Part shown: positions 17,992-25,273 of the stretch, piece after piece
How the letters are laid out: each line of letters opens with the position of its first letter
Numbering within the stretch: position 1 is the first letter of the stretch
Source: DATDCY01 sp031406795 [NCBI: Candidatus Rokuibacteriota bacterium]
GTDB taxonomy: Bacteria > JAUVQV01
Assembly: GCA_031406795.1 (NCBI GenBank)
Contig: JANOHV010000181.1
Location: forward strand, 1-25,509
Direction of reading: 5' to 3'
Length of the DNA stretch: 25,509 nucleotides
The notes under the pieces: model-generated
The model's database searches: none
Seen by the model: the letters and a program-made list of their open reading frames with translations, nothing else
Told to the model about the DNA's origin: nothing
Translations under genes and position numbers: made by a program

Positions 17992-18013
17992 CATAGCTAT
18001 CCTGATGGCTATG
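17992..18013. promoter_or_regulatory. Candidate autoregulatory operator of the MazF module
   Basis: CATAGC (17992-17997) and GCTATG (18008-18013) form an inverted repeat with 10 bases between. It overlaps the -10 element and lies just upstream of the antitoxin start, the expected place for binding by the RHH antitoxin. Confidence 0.5.
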
Positions 18014-18039
18014 ATACTCCACATGACGGATGACAGCAA
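18011..18039 (-). promoter_or_regulatory. Sigma-70-like promoter of the MazF module
   Basis: On the minus strand TTGCTG (18034-18039) and TATCAT (18011-18016) are 17 bases apart. The -10 matches consensus at five of six positions. It lies about 38 bases before the antitoxin ATG. Confidence 0.6.
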
Positions 18040-18062
18040 AGCTGACGTGAAAGAACACCTCC

Positions 18063-18269
18063 GGCGATCACGCACTCGGTCGCAATCATCGCCCTCTTCC
18101 TGTTCTTCTTGACTTCCATCACGATCACCGCGCCCTCGACGCCGGAGTTGATCACGATCTGACGGATCGGCTCCTCGAGCGCGCGCTTGACGATCGAAAC
18201 GCCGACCGCCTGGTCGCCTTCGAGCTTCAGATCGTCGAGATCCGACACGCAGCGCAGCAGCGCCACGCC
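18063..18269 (-). pseudogene. groEL: groEL fragment 3 (internally deleted)
   Basis: On the minus strand this reads GVALLRCVSDLDDLKLEGDQ, then ALEEPIRQIVINSGVEGAVIV, then MIATECVIAGG. The first part corresponds to about residues 415-470 of E. coli GroEL. The second (ATECVIA) corresponds to about 522-529, so roughly 50 codons are missing between them, yet the reading frame is kept. The upstream end abuts the SDR pseudogene on the opposite strand at 18270. It overlaps in content with fragment 1 and fragment 4, so at least two source copies are needed. Confidence 0.88.
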
Positions 18270-18270
18270 G

Positions 18271-18665
18271 GTCAAGTTCAACCTGATGAGCAGTGTCTCG
18301 GTGAATCATCCGGCCGGACGCGACCCGCAACGCGGCTAATTCGAGAAGGGGGTCGTGTGGCTGCTCCGCGGTGTGCTGCCGCCTGCGAGGGACAATCAGG
18401 AAGCAGCCGACTTTCTCCATGACAGCACAGGTACATCGAGTTCGTACGTGCGCTGGGCGGCGGTCCGCCCGGACACACTCCTGGAAGGCGACGTCTCCGA
18501 GTACACGCTGCACGAAAACCTCGTGAGCAGTCTCTACCGTCCGAACAGCACCAACAGGGCGATCATCGCGCACTTCATGCGCGAGATGGTGAGAAGCGAA
18601 GTGGCGTTGGATCGTTGGAGCGGGAGGTCCTGGTAATCGTCAACGCCAACGCTCCGAGCAACTGA
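18271..18665 (+). pseudogene. SDR-type NAD(P)-binding protein, 5'-truncated with stop and frameshift
   Basis: From 18271 the frame reads FNLMSSVSVNHP, a typical strand-loop of extended or atypical SDR (NmrA-like) proteins, then a TAA at 18337-18339, then FEKGVVWLLRGVLPP, NQEAADFL, YVRWAAVRPDTLLEGDVSEY and NRAIIAHFMREM. Near 18615 the frame shifts, and the natural end appears in another frame (EVLVIVNANAPSN, TGA 18663-18665). The N-terminal dinucleotide-binding half is missing. With one nonsense mutation, one frameshift and a truncation, it is a clear pseudogene. It begins exactly where groEL fragment 3 ends. Confidence 0.7.
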
Positions 18666-18730
18666 CGTCCGCGAGACCTCACAAAACAACTGCGCAGACG
18701 GTCACCCCGGCGGGGATGTTGCTATTCAGC

Positions 18731-18759
18731 TTGACCCCCGCCTCGGTTCCGCATAAATT
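18731..18759 (+). promoter_or_regulatory. Sigma-70-like promoter of the rhodanese gene
   Basis: TTGACC (18731-18736) and TAAATT (18754-18759) are separated by 17 bases, with the start codon 79 bases further on. The interval to 18838 contains no other gene. Confidence 0.6.
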
Positions 18760-18838
18760 CATTTCATTCACCGCGTCGTCGCCACTCTGGCCTTGGCGCA
18801 TGGCGCATCTGGACGTCGATTGCGGGAGGGGTCGTGGC

Positions 18839-19402
18839 ATGAAAAAAATTCTGATGGTATTTGTCGCGGGGCTCGTGCTGCTCTCCGTGGCGGCTAGAGC
18901 AGGGGCGGCCGACGATCTCGCGAAGCGAATGAGCGACCTTCTCGTCACGGCGCCGGCTGCCGGGCACTGGCAGTTCAAAGTGGCCGACGTGTCGAAAATG
19001 ATCGCCGAGAAGAAGGGCGACTTCATCGTCGTCGACGTGCGCCCGGAGAAGCCGGGGCAGCAACCGGGGAAGATCGCGGGTTCGATCTACATCCCTTACA
19101 GCCAGATTCTCACTGCGGAGAATCTCGCCAAACTGCCCAAGGACAAGAAGGTCATCCTCGTCTGCGTGACCGGGCAGACCCAGAATCTCCCCGTACTCGC
19201 CCTGCGGACGCTCGGTTACGACGCGTACACGATGTCCTTCGGTATGTCATCGTGGATCAAGGGCTACCTCGGCGGCAAACTGATGCAAGATGCGATCGCA
19301 GCAGCAGACTACCCGGTCGAGGCAATCAGCACGGCGCCTGCAGCCCCCGCGCCGACTCCGACCCCGACCAAAGCCCCGGCGTCGGGCGGGTACGGCAACT
19401 AG
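18839..19402 (+). CDS. Exported rhodanese-domain protein
   Basis: A 187-residue protein. It has a signal peptide (about 1-23, [20 protein letters not shown]) and one rhodanese domain (about 45-155): [21 protein letters not shown], then the active loop [10 protein letters not shown] with C109 as the sulfur-carrying nucleophile, and [14 protein letters not shown]. The Pro/Ala/Thr tail (about 165-187, ending GGYGN) looks like a flexible extension. Periplasmic single-domain rhodaneses handle sulfane sulfur or act in redox defence; the substrate is not evident. The start is ATG 18839 with GGGAGGGG upstream. It is intact and has its own promoter, in contrast to both neighbours, which are debris. 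Confidence 0.88.
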   Translation: MKKILMVFVAGLVLLSVAARAGAADDLAKRMSDLLVTAPAAGHWQFKVADVSKMIAEKKGDFIVVDVRPEKPGQQPGKIAGSIYIPYSQILTAENLAKLPKDKKVILVCVTGQTQNLPVLALRTLGYDAYTMSFGMSSWIKGYLGGKLMQDAIAAADYPVEAISTAPAAPAPTPTPTKAPASGGYGN

Positions 19403-19408
19403 CCGCAG

Positions 19409-19604
19409 CTGGGCCGCCGGGCAGGCCGCCCATCTTCTTGTCTTCCTCGGGCTTGTCGGCGATCACGCACTCGGTCGTGACCATCAGGCCGGCGATCAAC
19501 GCCGCGTTCTGCAGTGCTGGCCGGGTGACCTTGGTCGGGTCGATGATCCCCGTCTCGATCATGTCTATCGCAAGTCGCTCCTGCAGCTTCTCCTTGTCGC
19601 AGCC
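19409..19604 (-). pseudogene. groEL: groEL fragment 4 (C-terminal, internally deleted)
   Basis: On the minus strand this reads [11 protein letters not shown], matching the DREKLQER segment near residue 360 of E. coli GroEL, joined directly in frame to [21 protein letters not shown], then [17 protein letters not shown] and the Gly/Met tail start (MGGLPGG), matching about residues 486-540. About 120 codons are missing at the join. It lies six bases past the rhodanese stop and meets the kinase shard at 19605. There is no start codon, so it is a remnant. Confidence 0.9.
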
Positions 19605-19605
19605 C

Positions 19606-19893
19606 CTTGACGGCAGGCTGACGATCGAAATCGCCGCCGTCGAGTTCGACGACGCGCACGCCGCGGCACGCGGGACAATCCTGCCCGGAAGGTACGTGGC
19701 GCTTCTGCTGACCGACACCGGCTGCGGCATGGACGCGGCGGCCCTGGAGAAGATCTTCGACCCGTTCTTCACGACCAAGCCGAAGGGCGTGGGCACCGGC
19801 CTGGGCCTGGCCACCGTGTACGGGATCGTCAAGTAGTCCGACGGGCACATCTGGGCCGACTCGGAGCCCGGCGTCGGCACGAAGGACCGGAAG
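19606..19893 (+). pseudogene. Histidine kinase ATPase-domain shard
   Basis: The plus frame starts abruptly at [14 protein letters not shown], continues with [25 protein letters not shown] and [14 protein letters not shown], then meets a TAG (19834-19836) where family members have Gln, then [15 protein letters not shown] before degenerating. These are the G1, F and G2 boxes of HATPase_c. The closest relative in the window is the hybrid kinase at 21815, which has GRLTIETANAEF and [18 protein letters not shown], so this is a paralogous shard. H box and N box are absent. Confidence 0.8.
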
Positions 19894-19912
19894 TCTACCT
19901 TCTGCGACTCCA

Positions 19913-19981
19913 TTAATAACCGCCACCGCCGCCGAACAGAATGACCAGCACCACGATCAGGATGAGCATCTCAGTCGACAT
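19913..19981 (-). CDS. 22-residue Gly-rich membrane peptide, copy B
   Basis: ATG 19981, with AAAAGGAGGG well placed upstream, gives a 22-residue peptide: a STEM start, a hydrophobic helix ([10 protein letters not shown]) and five Gly, ending at Tyr because the next codon is TAA. Beyond the stop the old tail W-S-RRR and a TAG can still be read, so the last seven codons of the ancestral gene have been cut off by one nonsense change. The helix and Gly run are conserved relative to copy A. It may still make a membrane peptide without the basic tail. Confidence 0.55.
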   Translation of the reverse strand: MSTEMLILIVVLVILFGGGGGY

Positions 19982-20039
19982 GGCACCCTCCTTTTGGTTG
20001 CAGACGACCAATATTCCATTTGAAATGTATGCAGGATTC

Positions 20040-20053
20040 ATCGATCTGTCGAC
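20040..20053. promoter_or_regulatory. Candidate operator, copy B
   Basis: ATCGAT-CT-GTCGAC lies where copy A has a perfect palindrome. It keeps a TCGA...TCGA core with imperfect arms. Confidence 0.3.
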
Positions 20054-20123
20054 GGGGTGAAAACCCCATTATCCTCTGCGGCGACCCGGGTCAGCCCTCG
20101 CCCGCAGGTCCACCCGCTCACCC

Positions 20124-20152
20124 TTGACTTTGGCCGTTGCGGAACGGAGAAT
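20124..20152 (+). promoter_or_regulatory. Candidate ppk2 operon promoter, shared block
   Basis: TTGACT (20124-20129), a 17-base spacer and GAGAAT (20147-20152). The block through GCGGAAC matches 16281-16302 at all but one base, while flanking sequence differs, which marks it as functionally constrained. Confidence 0.5.
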
Positions 20153-20217
20153 CAACCTCCGGGGAGAGTCTTCCGAACGGCTCGAGAGAAACAGCGGGGG
20201 GCAGGAGGGAGGAATCT

Positions 20218-21078
20218 ATGCCCGCATATGTCGTGGACAAGCCCGGCAGGAAGATCAGACTCAAGGAGATCTCCGCCGAGCCGCCGAAGGGGATGACCCG
20301 GGAGAAGGCGGAGAAGCGCTTCGTCACTCTCGGCAAGGAGCTCTTCGAACTGCAGGAGGCGATGTACGCCGCGAAGGTGACGAGCGTCCTCGTGGTCCTG
20401 CAGGGACGCGACGGCGCCGGGAAGGACGGCACAATCAAGCACGTTGTGGGTCACCTCAACCCGCGCGGCGTGGCCGTCACGCCCTTCGGGGTCCCGACGC
20501 CGGAAGAGCGCGACCACGACTTTCTCTGGCGCATCCACGGTCACACGCCGCGGCTGGGCGAGTTCGCGATCTTCAACCGCTCGCACTACGAGGACGTGCT
20601 GGTGGCGCGCGTCCACGACCTGGTGCCGCGGTCAACCTGGAAGGAGCGCTATGGCCACATCAGCGACTTCGAGGAGTTGCTGGCCGAGCACGGCGCCGTC
20701 GTCCTCAAGTACTTCCTGCACATCACGAAAGGCGAGCAGGAACAGCGTCTCCTCGAGCGCGAGAAGTCGTCCGAGACTGCGTGGAAGCTCAACCCCAACG
20801 ACTGGAAGGAGCGCGACCACTGGGACGAGTACACCGCGGCCTACGAGGATGCGATCTCCAAGACGGCAGCGAAGCACGCGCCGTGGACGGTCGTGCCGGC
20901 GAACGCGAAGTGGTATCGCAATCTCGTGGTCGCCGAGTCCATCGTCAACGCGCTCAAGCACCGCCGCAGCGATTGGCAAGAGACACTCGCGGACATGGGG
21001 AAAGCGCGCAGGGCCGAGCTCAGAGCTTACCGCGCGCAGAAGACGGCCGCGAAGGGAGCCAAACGCAAGCGGCGGTGA
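20218..21078 (+). CDS. ppk2: Polyphosphate kinase 2 family protein
   Basis: A 286-residue cytoplasmic enzyme that transfers phosphate between polyphosphate and nucleotides. It has Walker A GRDGAGKD at 63-70, a conserved NPRGVAVTPF at 81-90, DHDFLWRIHGHTP at 99-111, Walker B-like IFNRSHYEDVLVARVH at 118-133, the lid-region ITKGEQEQRL and the late PWTVVPANAKWYRN. The FNRSHYEDVL form is like PPK2 class III enzymes, which can phosphorylate AMP and ADP; the class assignment is tentative. The C-terminus is Lys/Arg-rich. The start is ATG 20218 behind GGAGGGAGGA; an in-frame ATG at 20137 has no such signal. The next gene starts in its stop codon. Confidence 0.95.
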   Translation: MPAYVVDKPGRKIRLKEISAEPPKGMTREKAEKRFVTLGKELFELQEAMYAAKVTSVLVVLQGRDGAGKDGTIKHVVGHLNPRGVAVTPFGVPTPEERDHDFLWRIHGHTPRLGEFAIFNRSHYEDVLVARVHDLVPRSTWKERYGHISDFEELLAEHGAVVLKYFLHITKGEQEQRLLEREKSSETAWKLNPNDWKERDHWDEYTAAYEDAISKTAAKHAPWTVVPANAKWYRNLVVAESIVNALKHRRSDWQETLADMGKARRAELRAYRAQKTAAKGAKRKRR

Positions 21079-21815
21079 TTGCAAGCCGTGGCTTTCGCCC
21101 CCTCTGTCTTGGCCTGGCGTTCCTGCTTTTCTGGTGCGGCGGGGCGGCTGCCGCGGAGACCCTCGTGCTCAGCAGCGCGGACATCTTCCCCGGCTCGACG
21201 CCGGAGGACGGGGGCTACGAGGACCTGATCCTCAAGGCGGCTCTCGCCCGGATGGGGTTCGCCCTGGAGATCGTGCACCTGCCTTCGGAGCGCGCCCTGA
21301 CAAACGCCAACGAGGGTATCGAGGACGGCAACTACTCCCGCGTCGCGGGTCTGGAGCGGCTCTACCCGAATCTCGTCAGGGTTCCCGAGGCTATCATGGA
21401 GTTCGAATTCGCCGTCTTCGCGAAGGACCCGACCCCGAAGATCGACGGCTGGCGGAGCCTCGCGGCCTACCACGTGGGGATCGTCACCGGCTGGAAGATC
21501 CTCGAGGCCAACGTAGTCGGCACGAGATCGCTGACGAAGGTCGGCACGCCGCAGGCGCTCTTCGAGATGCTCGCCTTGGACCGCGTTGACGTGGTGGTCT
21601 TCGACCGTGCTCAGGGGCTGGCCCTCCTCGCCGCCGGGAGACACCGCGAGGGGATTCGGCCCCTGGAGCCCCCCCTCGCGCGCCAGCAGATGTTCCTCTA
21701 CCTCAACCGCCGTCACGCCGCCCTCGTGCCGCGGTTGGCGGAGGTCCTGCGCGAGATGAAACACGACGGGACTTTCGGAAGCCTGGTGCGTTCGGTGACC
21801 GGGAGCGCGCCCTGA
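21075..21815 (+). CDS. Periplasmic solute-binding protein (SBP_bac_3-like)
   Basis: A 246-residue protein starting with GTG 21075, which overlaps the ppk2 stop (GTGA). It has a signal peptide at about 1-26 (LCLGLAFLLFWCGGAAAA). The mature part resembles family 3 solute-binding proteins: LVLSSADIFPG, GYEDLILKAALARMGF, LPSERALTNAN, the inter-lobe SLAAYHVGIVTGWKILEAN, and FEMLALDRVDVVVFDRAQGLAL, ending LREMKHDGTFGSLV. No ABC permease or ATPase is nearby, while the following gene is a membrane kinase overlapping by one base (TGATG). It therefore probably serves as a ligand sensor for that kinase and not for transport. Confidence 0.85.
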   Translation: MIASRGFRPLCLGLAFLLFWCGGAAAAETLVLSSADIFPGSTPEDGGYEDLILKAALARMGFALEIVHLPSERALTNANEGIEDGNYSRVAGLERLYPNLVRVPEAIMEFEFAVFAKDPTPKIDGWRSLAAYHVGIVTGWKILEANVVGTRSLTKVGTPQALFEMLALDRVDVVVFDRAQGLALLAAGRHREGIRPLEPPLARQQMFLYLNRRHAALVPRLAEVLREMKHDGTFGSLVRSVTGSAP

Positions 21816-24800
21816 TGGCCGCGGCAGCGGATCGGCGGCCCCCCCAGCGCCTGGGGAAGATCCTCCTCCGGCGGGTCCTGCTCGCCGGGCTCGCGCTCAC
21901 CGCGGTTCTCTCGATCCTTGCGGCGGGCCTGGACTACCGCCGGCGAGTCGCCGATCTCCAGGGCAAAATCTCGCAGCTCGAGGTCACCCACGGGAGGGTC
22001 CTCGCGGAGTCTCTCTGGAAGCTGGACCGGCAACTCGTCGAGGCCCAAGCGGATAGCATCCTCAACATCCCCTATGTCGTCCACGTTGCGATCGTCGAGA
22101 AGGGCGTCACCACTCACGAGAACGGGCGAAGGGCGGGGCGCGGCGCCATCAAGCGGGAGCTGCCCCTCTCTTATGAGCACCGCGGGACGCGAGTGCCCCT
22201 CGGAACGCTCCAGATCGAAGCCGACCCCGCCCTCGTGCGAAGCGACACAATGGCGCGGCTCGCGCTGATCCTCCTGTTCCAGCTGGCCACGGTGGGAATC
22301 ACGAGCGCGATTATGCTCCTCGTGTTCAACCGCCTCGTGACCCGGCATTTCAACACAGCGTCGCGCTATTTCGAGGCGGTTGCGGCCGACGGCATGCCCC
22401 CGCCGCTGCGGCTCGGGAAAACGAACCGCCAGGATGAGCTCGACCTGCTCGCCGAGTCCTTCAACGACCTGCTCGAGCGGCTGAACGCCAGCCAGCGCAA
22501 CCTGCGGGAGAGCGAAAGGAAGTATCGGGATCTGGTCGAGTTGACCCACGACCTGGTGTGGGAAGTGGACACCGAAGGACGGATCACCTTCATGAGCGCG
22601 GCGTCGCGTCGCATTTACGGACGCGAGCCGGAGGAGATGATCGGTCGCCCGTTCTACGAGTTCGTTTCGCCGGAGGAAGTCGCCCGGGACAGGGCGGAAC
22701 TGGAGCGGGCGCTGGCCTCCGGGGAGGCCAGCCTGAAATTCGAGAACCGTGTGCTTCACCGGGATGGCCACGAAGTCGTTCTGCTCGCCAATGCGGTGGT
22801 GCGCCGGGACGAGGCGGGCGGCATCGTGGGCACGGTGGGCACGTCACAGGACGTCACCGAGCGCAAGCGGGCGGAAGAAGCGCTGCATGCGTCGCAGCAG
22901 ATTCTCGAGAACATCCTCAACACGATCTCCGTGCGGGTGTTCTGGAAGGACAAGAATCTCGTCTACCTGGGCTGCAACGCCGCCTTCGCGCGCGATGCCG
23001 GATTTGCCGACCCGAAGGATATCGTCGGCAAAGACGATTACCAGATGGGGTGGCGCGCGCAGGCGGACCTGTATCGCCGCGACGACCGCGAGGTCATCGA
23101 GAGCGGCCGCCCCAAGCTCCTCGTCGAAGAACCCCAGACGACCCCTGGGGGGGATATCGTCACGTTTCTCACGAGCAAGGTTCCGTTGCGCAATGCCCAG
23201 GGCGAGATCGGCGGGGTGCTCGGGACGTATCTGGACATCACCGATCGGATTCGCGCCGGGAAGGAAAAGGCGGCGCTCGAAGGTCAGCTGCGGCAGTCCC
23301 AGAAGATGGAGGCGATCGGGCGGCTGGCGGGAGGGGTGGCGCACGACTTCAACAACCTGACGGCAATCGTCCTTGGTTTCGGCGCGATCCTCCTGCGCGA
23401 GCTGCTCCCGGAGGATCCCCTGCGCAGGAGCGCGGAACAGATCGTGGCGGCCGGGAGGCGCTCGGCCGCGCTGGTCAGCCAGCTTCTGGCTTTCGGCCGG
23501 AGGCAGGTGTTGCAGCCGAGGGTGCTGCATCTCAACGGACTTCTCCAGGGATCGGAAGCGATGTTCGCCCGGCTCATCGGGGAGGACGTGGAACTGATGT
23601 ACAAGCTCGCGGCGGACCCGGACCTGATCAAGGCCGATCCGGGACAAGTCGAGCAGGTCATCGCCAACCTCGTGGTCAATGCCCGCGATGCGATGCCGCT
23701 GGGGGGCAGGCTGACGATCGAAACCGCCAACGCCGAGTTCAGCGAGACGTGGGTCCAGGGGGGCGTGAACGTCCTCCCCGGGAAGTACGTGGCGCTGTCC
23801 GTGACCGATTCCGGGAGCGGCATGGACCAGGCGACGCTGGCGAGGCTCTTCGAGCCGTTCTTCACGACCAAGGCGAAGGGGAAGGGCACCGGCCTGGGGC
23901 TGGCCACGACCTACGGGATCGTGAAGCAGTCTGGCGGGTACATCATGGCCGAATCGGAACCCGGGAAGGGCACGACCTTCAGGATCTACCTGCCGCAAAG
24001 AGACGAGGAGCCGGAAGCCCTGGAAGACGCAGCCGTCGAAACCGTGGCGGACGCGCCGCGGGGCAACGCCGAGCGGATTCTGCTGGTGGAGGACGAAACG
24101 CCGCTGCGGGAGCTGTGTGCGACCATGCTGGAGAGGCTTGGCTACCGCGTCAGCAGCGCCGCCGGCGGACTCGAGGCCCTGGTGCTCGTGCGGGAGCAGC
24201 GGCTCGAGCCCGACATGGTCCTCACCGACGTGATCATGCCCGGCATGGGCGGCGCCGAGTTGGCGCAGAAGCTCCGAAGCCAGCGGCCGGGTCTCGCCGT
24301 GATCTTCATGTCCGGTTACCCCGATGAAGCCATCGCCCCGCACGGCGTTCTCGAGCCGGGCCTGCCCTTCCTCCAGAAGCCCTTCTCGGAAGAGGTGCTC
24401 GCGAGGAAGGTGCGGGAGGTCCTGGCGGGCAAGACCGCGGGCGCGCATCAGCGGCGGCGCGTCCTGATGATCGACGACGACGCGGAGTTCGTCGACCTGG
24501 TCCGGCACTTCACCACAAAGCGGGGTCACGCCTTCGAGGGTGTGGACTCCTCGGCCGCGGCGCTGACGGCCATGACCGGCCAGCCCTTCGACGTGCTGCT
24601 GGTCGACATGAGCCTCCCGGGAACGGATGGCGTGCGCATCTTGCGGGAGATCCGCGGCGCGGGCCACGTTGCGCCTGCGATCCTGCATACCGGCGACGCG
24701 TCCTCTGCGGACATGGCCGTGCTGGGCCCGCTCGGCGTGGTGTCCGTCCTGGAGAAATCGGGCCGAGCCGAGCCGCTGCTCCAGGCAATCGAGGCCGCGG

Positions 24801-24841
24801 GCGAGCTGAACGATCGTCCTGGGCAAACAGGCCTGCGCTGA
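21815..24841 (+). CDS. Hybrid sensor histidine kinase with two receiver domains
   Basis: A 1008-residue inner-membrane protein. It has helices at about 19-38 and 148-171 around a periplasmic sensor of about 105 residues, HAMP (about 172-225), and PAS1 (about 233-355) with a PAC end (GTSQDVTERKR). PAS2 (about 358-480) contains VFWKDKNLVYLGCN and DKDDYQ-like features. HisKA has H510 in GGVAHDFNNL, and the ATPase has NLVVNARDAM, DSGSGM and [11 protein letters not shown]. Two receivers follow: REC1 from about 752 with D805 in LTDVIMPGMGG, and REC2 from about 888 with D931 in LVDMSLPGTDG. HDFNN-type kinases often end with a receiver; two are less usual. No DNA-binding output gene is adjacent. It is coupled to the binding protein and ppk2. 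Confidence 0.95.
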   Translation: MAAAADRRPPQRLGKILLRRVLLAGLALTAVLSILAAGLDYRRRVADLQGKISQLEVTHGRVLAESLWKLDRQLVEAQADSILNIPYVVHVAIVEKGVTTHENGRRAGRGAIKRELPLSYEHRGTRVPLGTLQIEADPALVRSDTMARLALILLFQLATVGITSAIMLLVFNRLVTRHFNTASRYFEAVAADGMPPPLRLGKTNRQDELDLLAESFNDLLERLNASQRNLRESERKYRDLVELTHDLVWEVDTEGRITFMSAASRRIYGREPEEMIGRPFYEFVSPEEVARDRAELERALASGEASLKFENRVLHRDGHEVVLLANAVVRRDEAGGIVGTVGTSQDVTERKRAEEALHASQQILENILNTISVRVFWKDKNLVYLGCNAAFARDAGFADPKDIVGKDDYQMGWRAQADLYRRDDREVIESGRPKLLVEEPQTTPGGDIVTFLTSKVPLRNAQGEIGGVLGTYLDITDRIRAGKEKAALEGQLRQSQKMEAIGRLAGGVAHDFNNLTAIVLGFGAILLRELLPEDPLRRSAEQIVAAGRRSAALVSQLLAFGRRQVLQPRVLHLNGLLQGSEAMFARLIGEDVELMYKLAADPDLIKADPGQVEQVIANLVVNARDAMPLGGRLTIETANAEFSETWVQGGVNVLPGKYVALSVTDSGSGMDQATLARLFEPFFTTKAKGKGTGLGLATTYGIVKQSGGYIMAESEPGKGTTFRIYLPQRDEEPEALEDAAVETVADAPRGNAERILLVEDETPLRELCATMLERLGYRVSSAAGGLEALVLVREQRLEPDMVLTDVIMPGMGGAELAQKLRSQRPGLAVIFMSGYPDEAIAPHGVLEPGLPFLQKPFSEEVLARKVREVLAGKTAGAHQRRRVLMIDDDAEFVDLVRHFTTKRGHAFEGVDSSAAALTAMTGQPFDVLLVDMSLPGTDGVRILREIRGAGHVAPAILHTGDASSADMAVLGPLGVVSVLEKSGRAEPLLQAIEAAGELNDRPGQTGLR

Positions 24842-24846
24842 CCGGA

Positions 24847-24861
24847 GGCCTCACTCAGGCC
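24847..24861. terminator. Weak hairpin after the hybrid kinase gene
   Basis: GGCCT-CACTC-AGGCC forms a 5-bp stem with a 5-base loop directly after the kinase stop and before a converging frame. There is no T-tract, so intrinsic termination is doubtful. Confidence 0.3.
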
Positions 24862-24871
24862 GAACCCGCAG

Positions 24872-25205
24872 CTACTCACGGGCCACGGCGGCCACGGCGG
24901 GGATCTTGGCCGGGTCCTCAAGCAGGAACTGAGGGTTGATCCGGGCGCCGTGCCAGCGGATGCCGAAGAACAGATGAGTTCCGGTGGAGCGGCCCGTTGT
25001 GCCGACCAGACCGAGCGTGTCGCCCTTGCTGACCTGTTGCTCCGCCTTCACCCCGATCTCGGAGAGGTGGAAGTACATGCTGATGTGTCCGTCGCCGTGG
25101 TCGATAAAAACAGCGTTGCCTGGGAAGAACAGATCCTCAGCCATCACCACCGTTCCGTCGGCGACTGCCAGGACCCTCGTGCCCTCCGGAGTGGAATAGT
25201 CGCCC
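24872..25205 (-). pseudogene. M23-family peptidase tail, degenerate
   Basis: The minus frame reads GDYSTPEGTRVLAVADGTVV, then DHGDGHISMYFHLSEIGVK, KGDTLGLVGTTGRSTGTHLFFGIRWHG, a LytM/M23 metallopeptidase C-terminal domain that would cut peptidoglycan crosslinks. The domain is cut at its start: the zinc ligand His of HxxxD is missing (TSTAGD where HSGxD is expected). The last motif, normally HLHF, is HLFF, so another ligand is lost. The upstream sequence does not resemble the N-terminal domains usual in this group. It is probably a remnant; an EnvC/NlpD-like non-catalytic role would need a complete gene and signal peptide, which are absent. Confidence 0.7.
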
Positions 25206-25273
25206 GCAGTACTAGTCACCGCATACCGCCCCGACACCGCGCGATGGAGCGAAGATTTCAGGAGGAGGCTGTC

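Larger units (their letters stand above)
19895..20072 (-). repeat. Duplicated peptide-plus-upstream cassette, copy B
   Basis: This is the counterpart of 16018-16200. The ancestral end of the peptide gene (CTACCTTCTGCG on the plus strand) is still visible at about 19895, which marks the boundary with the kinase shard. The ElaB/YqjD-type gene found beyond copy A is missing here. Confidence 0.75.

Noticed and set aside
17974-18573. N-terminal extension of the RHH antitoxin (277-residue frame)
   Set aside because: The extension runs antisense to the SDR remnant and across the groEL shard in another frame. ATG 17973 has the ribosome binding site and the family's N-terminus.
20124-21074. Long plus frame leading into the binding protein as a 563-residue fusion
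   Set aside because: The first 317 codons are an Arg-rich shadow of ppk2. The real protein begins at GTG 21075 with a signal peptide.
22558-24327. 589-residue plus frame inside the hybrid kinase
   Set aside because: It is out of frame with the kinase and Gly/Arg/Ala-rich without motifs; a GC-driven shadow.
22844-24826. 660-residue open frame on the minus strand
   Set aside because: It is fully antisense to the hybrid kinase, whose domains are unambiguous. The composition (His, Arg, Gln, Asp-rich, no domain) is the usual shadow of GC-rich coding sequence.
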